Positions 36,500 to 43,938 of a stretch of 64,000 nt of DNA are shown here, piece after piece. Below the pieces are notes generated by a model. The model ran no database searches, was not told where the DNA came from, and worked only from the letters and a program-made list of their open reading frames with translations. A program made the position numbers and the translations under genes. Source of the stretch: Paraburkholderia diazotrophica (lineage in GTDB: Bacteria; Pseudomonadota; Gammaproteobacteria; Burkholderiales; Burkholderiaceae); contig NZ_FNYE01000009.1 of assembly GCF_900108945.1 (NCBI RefSeq), forward strand, positions 172,711 to 236,710, written 5' to 3'. Each line of letters opens with the position of its first letter. Within the stretch, counting starts at the first letter, position 1.

Positions 36500-36964
36500 A
36501 TGTACAAGAAGATTCTGGTTGCCGTAGACGGCAGTCACACGTCGAAAGAGGCGCTGCAGGAGGCGGTGAAAATGGCGGCGCTGACGCATGGCACCGTGCA
36601 TGCCGTCTATGTCGTCGATACGACGCCGCTCTTCAGTTACGCCGGCTATTACGATCCCGTCGCGTTGACGGAAGCGTTGCGCAAGGACGGCGCCGCTGCG
36701 CTCGACGGCGCCAGAACGGCGTGCAAGCAGTCGGATGTCGAATGCGCCGTCGAACTGATCGAGACGGAACGCCTGAGCGACGACGTTTCGCAGACGCTGC
36801 AACGTTGCGCCGAGCGTATCGGCGCCGATCTCGTGGTGCTCGGGACGCACGGCCGCCGAGGCGTCAAGCGGATCGTGCTGGGCAGCGTCGCCGAACGCTT
36901 TGTGCGGTTCTCGCAGTGTCCCGTGCTGCTCGTTCGCGGCAGCGAAGAAGAAGACGAAGCGTGA
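36500..36964 (+). CDS. Universal stress protein (UspA family)
   Basis: 154 residues. YKKILVAVDGSHTSKEALQEAV begins the fold and LGTHGRRGVKRIVLGSVAERFVR is the ATP-binding motif. The ending is acidic (SEEEDEA). AAGGAGG is seven bases before the ATG. It resembles the usp at 35237 but is a diverged paralogue rather than a recent copy. No clear FNR box was found in front of it. Confidence 0.9.
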   Translation: MYKKILVAVDGSHTSKEALQEAVKMAALTHGTVHAVYVVDTTPLFSYAGYYDPVALTEALRKDGAAALDGARTACKQSDVECAVELIETERLSDDVSQTLQRCAERIGADLVVLGTHGRRGVKRIVLGSVAERFVRFSQCPVLLVRGSEEEDEA

Positions 36965-37033
36965 AAGTCCTCGCGACGGATGTGATGGCGCGAGCCTGAG
37001 CGCTGAAGATACGTAAGCCCGCGCGTCTCCGAC

Positions 37034-37993
37034 TTACGGCGCCTGTTCGATCTCGGGCGCGCGGGCGAGCAGAACAGGCGTATCGGCGAGCCGCAGCGTA
37101 CGGGCCGCGACGCTGCCCATGAACCAGCGCGCGAGGCCGCGCCGTCCATGCGTGCCGACGACGAGCAGATCCGCGTTCCAGCGCTGCGCATCGCGCACGA
37201 TCGCATGCGGCACATCGTCGTTGGCGCGGTTCGTCTCGATCAAGGCCGTGTTGGCCGACCACTGATGTTCATCGAAGATGCGCGTGGCCAGTTCCAGCAC
37301 CGTTTGTCCTTCCTCGCGAAACGCGTTTTCGAGCATGTCGACGGGCGCGAAATCGAATAGATGTACCGCGCGATCGAGTACGTAGACGGCACGCAGTTCC
37401 GTATCCGCCGAGGCAAACTGAAGGCCCATGCGCAATGCAATGAGCGAATGCACGCTGCCGTCCAGCGCGAAGACGATTCGCCCGGGACGCCTGTTGGTCG
37501 GCACGCGGCTGTTCTCGGGTACGAGCAGCAGCGAACAATCGGTGCGCTGCGTGACGGGCTCCGACACCGTTCCTTCGACCCAGCGCGACAGCCCATGATG
37601 ATGCCGCGCGCCCATCACGACGAGATCCGCGCGCCAGCGCGCCGCGACGTCGAGCAGCGCTTGAACCGTATCGCCAGTGCGCTTCGATAGCTCGACGAGT
37701 TCGGTTTCCGGCTGGGTGCCTGAAAACATCGCCTCGATTTCATGCAGCGCAGTGCGCGCGTCCTGAAGCAGTTCGTCGCGTGCAGCGGCCAGAACGTTCC
37801 GTGCCGTCGCGCCGAGTGGAAACAATGTGTGCGGACTTTGTACGACCGACACGAGCGCGATTTGCGCTTCGCCGGCGAACAGCGCACGCACATACTCGGC
37901 CGCGCGCACGGATGCTTCGGTGCTGTCGACGGCCACCAGCACACGCTGAAACGCACGGCCCGGCGGGGGATTCGAATCAACGGGATCGATCAT
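37034..37993 (-). CDS. Tandem-domain universal stress protein
   Basis: 319 residues made of two Usp domains (about 12-155 and 165-315). The second has the full ATP motif VVGTHGRRGLARWFMGSVAA; the first has MGARHHHGLSRWVEGTVSE, which keeps the outer glycines but changes the centre. Two-domain Usp proteins (UspE-like) act as dimers-in-one. GGAG precedes the ATG. It faces the CBS-domain gene; the shared spacer contains one FNR-like palindrome and a TTGAT half site at 38056. Confidence 0.9.
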   Translation of the reverse strand: MIDPVDSNPPPGRAFQRVLVAVDSTEASVRAAEYVRALFAGEAQIALVSVVQSPHTLFPLGATARNVLAAARDELLQDARTALHEIEAMFSGTQPETELVELSKRTGDTVQALLDVAARWRADLVVMGARHHHGLSRWVEGTVSEPVTQRTDCSLLLVPENSRVPTNRRPGRIVFALDGSVHSLIALRMGLQFASADTELRAVYVLDRAVHLFDFAPVDMLENAFREEGQTVLELATRIFDEHQWSANTALIETNRANDDVPHAIVRDAQRWNADLLVVGTHGRRGLARWFMGSVAARTLRLADTPVLLARAPEIEQAP

Positions 37994-38112
37994 GGCGCTC
38001 TCCGGGTTGGCAAACGCGATACAGGCCGATTGTGCTACCGATCCGCGTTGCCGGGTTGATTCATGTTTAACGCGCTTCCTGTGCGCATCGGGCGCCGCCG
38101 CCTGCGGACGGC

Positions 38113-38126
38113 TTGACCTCAGTCAA
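38113..38126 (+). promoter_or_regulatory. Symmetric FNR-box-like site upstream of the CBS-BON gene
   Basis: TTGACCTCAGTCAA is a perfectly symmetric variant of the FNR box with one change in each half. CATAGT at 38148-38153 could be the -10 element, placing the dyad near -40.5, the class II activator position. Confidence 0.65.
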
Positions 38127-38178
38127 GCCGTGGAGCGTCGGGCCGCACATAGTGGAGACATCTACCAAGGAGAACATC

Positions 38179-38868
38179 ATGTTGGCAATCGATGTCATGA
38201 CGCCGTCGGTGATCTGCGCGCAACCGGATATGACGGTGCAAGAAGCTGCAAAACGTCTCGTCGAAAACAGGATCAGCGGCATGCCCGTCGTCGACGAAAG
38301 CGGCGCGCTCGTCGGGATCGTGAGCGAGGGAGACCTGTTGCACCGCGTTGAAACCGGCACGGAAACGAGGCGGTCGAGCTGGCTCGAACTGTTCTCGTCG
38401 ACACGCAATCTGGCAAGTGCTTTTGTCAAGGAGCACGGACGTCTGGTGAGCGACGTGATGAGCGCCGAGGTGTTCGTCGTCGACGAAAAGACGCCCGTCG
38501 GCGGCATTGCCGAGTTGATGGAAAAGCGCCGCATCAAGCGCGTTCCCGTGCTTAGGGACGGCAAGCTCGTTGGCATCGTGACCCGCGCGAATCTGATCCG
38601 TGCGCTCGCGAGCGCGCCTGTGCCAGCACAGACAGGGTCCGCGAGCAACGATCGCGAAATCGCCGAAGCGATCGTCGCCGCGTTGCGCGACAAGCGCTGG
38701 GCGCTGTCGAAGGAAAACGTGATCGTCAAGGATGGCGTCGCGCATCTGTGGGGCGTAATCCAGTCGGAAGACGAGGAGAGAGCGATCTGCGTCGCGGCGC
38801 TCGAGGTCAAGGGCGTGAAGGAAGCGCGAGCGCATCTGAGCTATCCGAACGTCATGCCATTGATGTGA
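38179..38868 (+). CDS. CBS-pair protein with C-terminal BON domain
   Basis: 229 residues: two CBS motifs (VMTPSVICAQPDMTVQEAAKRL, VDESGALVGIVSEGDLL; VMSAEVFVVDEKTPVGGIAELM, LRDGKLVGIVTRANLIRAL) and a BON domain (about 155-222, VIVKDGVAHLWGVIQSEDE). CBS pairs bind adenine nucleotides and sense energy state; BON may bind membranes or lipids. AAGGAGAAC precedes the ATG at 38179. It belongs to the FNR/Usp stress block. Confidence 0.9.
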   Translation: MLAIDVMTPSVICAQPDMTVQEAAKRLVENRISGMPVVDESGALVGIVSEGDLLHRVETGTETRRSSWLELFSSTRNLASAFVKEHGRLVSDVMSAEVFVVDEKTPVGGIAELMEKRRIKRVPVLRDGKLVGIVTRANLIRALASAPVPAQTGSASNDREIAEAIVAALRDKRWALSKENVIVKDGVAHLWGVIQSEDEERAICVAALEVKGVKEARAHLSYPNVMPLM

Positions 38869-39057
38869 CGAGTACGGTCTGCCGCGGTTTGCCACTGCGT
38901 GCTTTGCCGATTGTTCGGCGATTCCTGCCAGTCAATTCGTATTGAGCCGCTTTATCGCGGGACATGGGGTGTTTAGATTTGCTCCATCGCCGGGGCGGAC
39001 GGTTATCGAAACCGCCCGTCCCGTCCCTGGGTATGGCACAACTTGAAGGAAGACGAT

Positions 39058-39804
39058 ATGAGCAGGCTCGCAGGTAAGGTCGCAGTGGTCACGGGCGCAT
39101 CGAAGGGTATCGGGGCGGGTATCGCCAAAGCGCTGGCGGCAGAGGGCGCTTCCGTGGTCGTGAATTACGCAAGCAGCAAGGCGGCCGCCGATGCCGTCGT
39201 CGCCGGCATCGCGGCGGCAAACGGCAAGGCAGTCGCCGTTCGCGGCGACGTGTCGAAAGCGGCGGACGCGCAAGGCATCGTCGATGCCGCCATCGAGACA
39301 TATGGGCGACTCGATATCCTCGTCAACAACTCAGGCATTTACGAGTTCGCGCCGATCGAAGCGATCACGGAAGAGCATTTCCACAAGCAGTTCAATACGA
39401 ACGTGCTCGGCCTGCTGCTGACGACGCAGGCGGCCGTGAAGCATCTCGGCGAAGGCGCGAGCATCATCAACGTGAGCTCGGTGGCCAGCAGCATCACGCC
39501 TCCCGAAACGGCTGTGTATAGCGGCACGAAAGGCGCCGTGGACGCGATCACAGGCGTGCTCGCGCGCGAGTTAGGTCCGAAGAAGATTCGCGTCAACGCG
39601 ATCAATCCCGGCTTCGTCGTCACTGAAGGGACACACGAGGCGGGCATCGTCGGCTCGGATTTCGAAGCAATGGCGCTCAGCCAGACGCCGCTCGGCCGCG
39701 CGGGCCAGCCGGACGATATCGCATCCGTCGCCGTGTTTCTTGCTTCTGACGACGCGCGCTGGCTAACGGGCGAACATCTGGTCGCAAGCGGCGGCATGCG
39801 CTGA
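39058..39804 (+). CDS. Short-chain dehydrogenase/reductase (classical SDR)
   Basis: 248 residues. NAD(P)-binding TGASKGIGAGIAKAL, NNSGIYEF, the active-site Ser in INVSSVASS and Tyr/Lys in YSGTKGAVD, and INPGFVVTEGTH mark a classical SDR resembling glucose/3-oxoacyl-ACP reductases. The substrate is unknown. The start at 39058 has GAAGGAAG upstream. A terminator follows 115 bases after the stop. Confidence 0.88.
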   Translation: MSRLAGKVAVVTGASKGIGAGIAKALAAEGASVVVNYASSKAAADAVVAGIAAANGKAVAVRGDVSKAADAQGIVDAAIETYGRLDILVNNSGIYEFAPIEAITEEHFHKQFNTNVLGLLLTTQAAVKHLGEGASIINVSSVASSITPPETAVYSGTKGAVDAITGVLARELGPKKIRVNAINPGFVVTEGTHEAGIVGSDFEAMALSQTPLGRAGQPDDIASVAVFLASDDARWLTGEHLVASGGMR

Positions 39805-40167
39805 GCGATTGCCGTGCAGGCCCGTTGCCCGGCGTTGACCGGGATGGCGACCGCGATTGCGGTCCGGCCGGGAGGCTGCATCAGCTTTCATTTCACGTAG
39901 ATCATCGAAGCACTGTCAGGCCAAAGGACACACACGTCCTTTGGCTTTTGACGTTGTGCCCAAACCATTTCGCTGTGACGTCAAAGCCGCGACTCCAACG
40001 TTGCGTTTCCCGAATCACCATCAGACCGCATTCGAACGAGCGCCACAAAAAGCGCAATCGAATGTTGCAGCAAGAATCGGATGGCCGCGAGGTAGGGCGC
40101 TCGATATGTTCGTATCCAGGCGAAGCAATCCTGCTTCTCCGTAATCAAGCTCAGCAAGGAGTCGAAC
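39805..40167. other. Intergenic region with one terminator
   Basis: Apart from the terminator at 39920-39949, no gene or clear operator was seen. The part after 40000 presumably contains the promoter of the SnoaL-like gene. Confidence 0.5.
39920..39949 (+). terminator. Rho-independent terminator after the SDR gene
   Basis: A perfect 10-bp stem, GCCAAAGGAC with GTCCTTTGGC, around ACACAC and followed by TTTT. Confidence 0.88.
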
Positions 40168-40617
40168 ATGTCGAAGGAAGATGACAACAAGGCGATCGTA
40201 GGCCGCTGGTTCACCCGCTTCTGGGGCGAAGAGTGCGATCTCAGCGTCGTCGACGAGCTCGCCGCGCCGGACATGCTGCTCAAGTATTCGCTGCACGAGC
40301 CGCGTCGTGGCCGCGAAGACATCAAGGCGTTCATGACCGGTTTTCGCAACGCGTTCCCGGACCTCAATTTCTGGGGCGCCGCCGATCTCATCGCTGAAGG
40401 CGACTTCGTCGTCGGTCGTTGGGAAGGGGGCGGCACGCATACGGGCCCCGCTTTCGGCGACTTCCTCGCGGGAACGTTGCCACCGGCATCGGGCCGCAAG
40501 ATGCACTTCACGGGCACCACGGTGCTGCGTCTGAAGAACGGCAAGATCGTCGAAGAAGTCGGCCTCGATGACGGCGTGACTGCGCTCACGCAACTGGGGC
40601 TCATCAAGACCGTTTGA
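40168..40617 (+). CDS. SnoaL-like/NTF2-fold ester cyclase family protein
   Basis: 149 residues. The pattern (VGRWFTRFWGEECDLSVVDELAAPDMLL, GREDIKAFMTGFRNAFPDLNF, GDFVVGRWEGGGTHTG, GRKMHFTGTTVLRLKNGKIVEE) is the SnoaL-like polyketide-cyclase/NTF2 fold. In non-polyketide genomes these act as small hydrolases or isomerases of unknown substrate. AAGGAG lies just upstream. It stands alone. Confidence 0.83.
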   Translation: MSKEDDNKAIVGRWFTRFWGEECDLSVVDELAAPDMLLKYSLHEPRRGREDIKAFMTGFRNAFPDLNFWGAADLIAEGDFVVGRWEGGGTHTGPAFGDFLAGTLPPASGRKMHFTGTTVLRLKNGKIVEEVGLDDGVTALTQLGLIKTV

Positions 40618-40768
40618 ACGCGCGTGGCCGGGCGCCGCCGGTGTGGACTGGCAGTGCGCCACGATAAAGATCGCTCGCGTCAAATGCTTCGATGAGACAG
40701 CAAGAAACGGAGTGTGTCTGTCCATCGGCTGCGGGAAATTTGGCATGCCTTCCCGACAGGAGTGAACC

Positions 40769-40960
40769 ATGCTGCCATTTCTCGCGCTTCACGCTCTCGC
40801 GGCTCAATGTGGTGATGGACTGCGCCCGGAGCTTCTTGCGTTGCTCGAACGTCACACCGGAAGCGAGCCGTGTCTTCGCGCCAGCATCGAACCCGACGAC
40901 GCCTCTGCGAACAACGACGAAGAGCCCGTCGATTCCGTTGCAAGCGCTTCCGATGCCTGA
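40769..40960 (+). CDS. Possible small protein, unknown function
   Basis: 63 codons starting at an ATG with AGGAG seven bases before it. The product (MLPFLALHALAAQCGDGL to VDSVASASDA) has a slightly hydrophobic start and an acidic, disordered-looking end, and no recognised family. Coding status rests only on the ribosome binding site and size. Confidence 0.4.
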   Translation: MLPFLALHALAAQCGDGLRPELLALLERHTGSEPCLRASIEPDDASANNDEEPVDSVASASDA

Positions 40961-41179
40961 CTAACCCGCGCACGATTCCAGACTCACACCCCGGATCGCT
41001 GCATCCGCGAACAGCGGATGCGGCGATCCGACTTCGCGACCAAAGCTTCGTCCCTCGCGCCGTCCAAAGCACCCTTCGCGACGCAATCCGCACGTTTCGT
41101 CGCATGCCTGTCGAACGCCATCCGTCCGCCGCGCAGACTGCCGTCATCGAGTTCGCTCATCCTGTCGCGGAGAGCCAGC

Positions 41180-41557
41180 ATGCCTGTCATCATCGCCGTG
41201 CATGTCGCCACGGCCATCCTTTCTGTCATACTCGGAACAACCGTGCTTTTCGCCGAGAAGGGAACCGCGCGCCACAAGTGGCTCGGCCGTCTGTGGGCGG
41301 CGGCGATGTTCGCGACCGCACTCAGTTCGTTCGACATCCGCGAACTGAACCCCGGACATTTTTCATGGGTGCATGGGCTGTCGCTGCTGACGTTCGTCAG
41401 TGTCGGACGAGCGATCTGGGCGATACGGCAAGGCGACGTCCGCGGCCATCGGCTCGCGATGCGCGGGTCGTTCATCGGTCTTGTCGTGGCGGGACTCGCC
41501 GCAGTGGCGACGCCGCATCGTCTGCTGAATGTCATCGTGACGGGATGGTTCGCATGA
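41180..41557 (+). CDS. DUF2306-like small membrane protein
   Basis: 125 residues with about four transmembrane helices (IIAVHVATAILSVILGTTVLF, LWAAAMFATALSSF, FSWVHGLSLLTFVSVG, FIGLVVAGLAAVATPHR). The conserved histidines (HVATA, RHKWLGRLW, HGLSLLT, GHRLAM) are typical of DUF2306, whose function is unknown. The stop overlaps the start of the sensor kinase gene (ATGA), so it belongs to the LytS/LytTR unit and may sense or modify the membrane signal (inference). Confidence 0.78.
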   Translation: MPVIIAVHVATAILSVILGTTVLFAEKGTARHKWLGRLWAAAMFATALSSFDIRELNPGHFSWVHGLSLLTFVSVGRAIWAIRQGDVRGHRLAMRGSFIGLVVAGLAAVATPHRLLNVIVTGWFA

Positions 41558-42675
41558 TTCCTGGCAGTAACGTCAAATTTCCCGATGCGTACGCCGGCGC
41601 GCCCGCACCCGCAAAACAGCTGCTGGCCGAATATGCGCGCGAATCCGTGATCGTCGTGATCGGCAACGCGATGATCGCGGCTGGCCTGACTGTCGTCGGC
41701 ATGGGGAAAGGCCTGGCGGAAAACCTCGTGTTCAGCGAGGCAATCGGTCTGTCGATCATGCTGCTGCTCCATGCCGCGCGCTTTCGTCTCCAGCGCAGGA
41801 ACGCGCTCACCGCGCCGAAGCTCGCTGTGGCGATGGTGGTCTCGATCGTCGCGGGCGCAGCACTCGGGCGGGTGATCGCGAGCGCACTGCTGGGGCTCGA
41901 CATCGGCAAGACATTTGCGGCCAAAGAGATCGCGACGACGGGCTGGATCGCGCTCGTCGCGACGCTGCTCGTCACCTGGTATGGCTGGTCGCGTGCGCGC
42001 ATCGCGGGACTGAGCGAGCAGGTCGCGCGCACCGCGTGGCTCCAGGAGGCCGCCGAAAAGACCGCGCTGCGCGCCCGCTTGCAGGCGTTGCAGGCGCAGA
42101 TCGAGCCGCACTTCCTGTTCAACACGCTCGCGACCCTCGACAGCCTGATCGTGTCCAATCCGCCGCGCGCACGCGAACTGCTCGGCAGTCTCAACCGTTT
42201 CTTGCGGGCGACACTCGAAGCATCGCGTACCGAAAGCGAAACGCTTGCCGATCAGTTCGCGGTGCTCGATTCGATGCTGGCCGTGCATGCGATGCGGCTC
42301 GGTCCCAGGCTTGCGTATTCGCTCGATCTGCCTGCCGATTGCGCGAGCCTTTCCGTGCCGCCGATGCTCTTGCAACCGCTCGTCGAAAACGCGTTGAAGC
42401 ATGGCGTTCAGGTTGCCGTCGAGGGCGGCCGGATCGAGGTGCGCGCGAGGCGCATCGAGCCCAACGTCGAACTCGCCGTGACCGATACGGGTCCGGGCTT
42501 CGGCGCGACACCTGCTACGCAGGGCACGGGCATCGGACTCGCGAACGTGCGCGACCGGCTTGCGGCGCTGTATGGCGAACGCGCTTCGCTGACGCTCATC
42601 GAAAATGTGCCGCACGGCATCGTTGCGCGGGTGCTGCTTCCGCTCGACGATGCCGAACGACGCGAGAGGGTTTGA
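41554..42675 (+). CDS. LytS/AlgZ-type sensor histidine kinase
   Basis: 373 residues. Four N-terminal transmembrane helices (about 30-150), then a His-kinase domain of the HPK8 class: the phospho-acceptor His is in QAQIEPHFLFNTLATLDSL, with the N box MLLQPLVENALKHG and the G box TDTGPGFGATPATQGTGIGLANVRDRL. It should phosphorylate the LytTR regulator encoded five bases downstream. Start at 41554, coupled to DUF2306. Confidence 0.9.
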   Translation: MIPGSNVKFPDAYAGAPAPAKQLLAEYARESVIVVIGNAMIAAGLTVVGMGKGLAENLVFSEAIGLSIMLLLHAARFRLQRRNALTAPKLAVAMVVSIVAGAALGRVIASALLGLDIGKTFAAKEIATTGWIALVATLLVTWYGWSRARIAGLSEQVARTAWLQEAAEKTALRARLQALQAQIEPHFLFNTLATLDSLIVSNPPRARELLGSLNRFLRATLEASRTESETLADQFAVLDSMLAVHAMRLGPRLAYSLDLPADCASLSVPPMLLQPLVENALKHGVQVAVEGGRIEVRARRIEPNVELAVTDTGPGFGATPATQGTGIGLANVRDRLAALYGERASLTLIENVPHGIVARVLLPLDDAERRERV

Positions 42676-42679
42676 ATCG

Positions 42680-43612
42680 ATGAAGACGCGCCAGCCACGT
42701 ACAGCCACATCGAACACAGACGAACGCCATGCGCCGGAGATGCGTCGCGTGCCGACTGCGTTGATCGCCGAAGACGAGCCGCCCATTGCCGCTGCGCTGC
42801 AACGGGAATTGACGGCGGCATGGCCCGCGTTGCAGATCGTCGCGACAGTCGATAACGGCCGCGATGCGATCGAGCGTATCGGCGCATTGCAGCCGGACAT
42901 CGCGTTTCTCGACATTTCGATGCCGGGCGCGACGGGCCTCGATGTCGCGCGTGCATGCGCGGACCTCGCATCGCCTCCGCAGATCGTGTTCGTGACGGCC
43001 TACGACCAGTACGCGCTGGACGCGTTCGATGCCGCCGCCATCGACTATCTGCTGAAACCCGTCGATGCGTCGCGGCTTGCGCGCACGGTCGAGCGTCTGC
43101 GTGCGCCGCTTGCGCGTTCGCCGATGGACGCTGCGCCCGCCGCCGACGTGCACGCTGATCTGCAACGCGTGCTCGGCCAGCTGGAGCTGATCACGCGCAG
43201 CGTCCAGCTCGACAGCCGCTTGCAGGACAGCGCGCGAAGTGCGCAAAACGCGCAATACGCTCAAACCGCGCAAGCCGCGCAGACCGCGCCGCTGCGCTAT
43301 CTGCGCGCATCGAGCGGCAGCGACATCCGGATCGTGCCCGTCGAAGACGTGTTGTACTTCGAAGCCGCCGACAAATACGTCGTCGTCACGACGCGCACGG
43401 ACGAACTGCTGATTCGCACGAGCCTCAAGGAACTGTGCGCGCAACTCGACCCGGCGCGTTTCTGGCAAGTCCATCGAAGCACCGTCGTGAACGTCGATCA
43501 GGTGGAAAGCGCGAGCGTCAGCACATTGGGGAAAATGTCGCTGAAGCTGCGCGGTTACGCTCGCGCAGTCGCGGTGAGCAAGCAATACGCGCATCTGTTC
43601 CGGCAGATGTGA
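42680..43612 (+). CDS. LytTR-family response regulator
   Basis: 310 residues. REC domain (LIAEDEPPIAAALQREL, phospho-Asp in DIAFLDISMPGATGLD, VTAYDQYALDAF, YLLKPVDASRLA) and a C-terminal LytTR DNA-binding domain (YLRASSGSDIRIVPVEDVLYFEAADKYVVVTTR, FWQVHRSTVVNVDQVES). Between them is a five-copy (Ala-Gln-x) linker. ATG 42680 follows the kinase stop by four bases; the REC domain would also fit a start at 42740. The pair regulates genes not visible here. Confidence 0.9.
   Translation: MKTRQPRTATSNTDERHAPEMRRVPTALIAEDEPPIAAALQRELTAAWPALQIVATVDNGRDAIERIGALQPDIAFLDISMPGATGLDVARACADLASPPQIVFVTAYDQYALDAFDAAAIDYLLKPVDASRLARTVERLRAPLARSPMDAAPAADVHADLQRVLGQLELITRSVQLDSRLQDSARSAQNAQYAQTAQAAQTAPLRYLRASSGSDIRIVPVEDVLYFEAADKYVVVTTRTDELLIRTSLKELCAQLDPARFWQVHRSTVVNVDQVESASVSTLGKMSLKLRGYARAVAVSKQYAHLFRQM
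43241..43285 (+). repeat. Five 9-bp repeats encoding an Ala-Gln-x linker
   Basis: GCGCAAAAC, GCGCAATAC, GCTCAAACC, GCGCAAGCC and GCGCAGACC follow each other without a gap in the response-regulator gene and encode AQN-AQY-AQT-AQA-AQT between receiver and DNA-binding domains. Confidence 0.92.
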
Positions 43613-43938
43613 CAGCCCCGACGCCACCGAAGCCGCGGCCCGGTTCATGCTAACGCCGCGCGATTGCGCCTGGAAATCAGGCGCCTTCACGCACATCGGA
43701 TCGTTGTGCAGCCACCGGCGTAAGCTGGTTGCAAAGTCTCCCGCGCATCGGTCGCGTTCCGCATCGGCGGCGAAAGCGGATCGAAACCCTTCCCGCCGCG
43801 CCTTCCCGCATCAAGCTCCGTCGACCGCGACGCTCACCTGCAGCGCCGCGCTTGAGGCACTACACTTGCTCAATTGACCAGGTCGCCCGCTGCGGCACCC
43901 GTCGTGCCACAGCACACTCTGCAAAGGAGTCGTCGCTC
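43613..43938. other. Intergenic region upstream of transketolase
   Basis: No supported gene. It must contain the transketolase promoter; no operator or terminator with a T-tract could be identified. Confidence 0.45.

Noticed and set aside
38056..38069. FNR box before the tandem usp gene
   Set aside because: Only one half (TTGAT) matches; the other half GTTTA does not.
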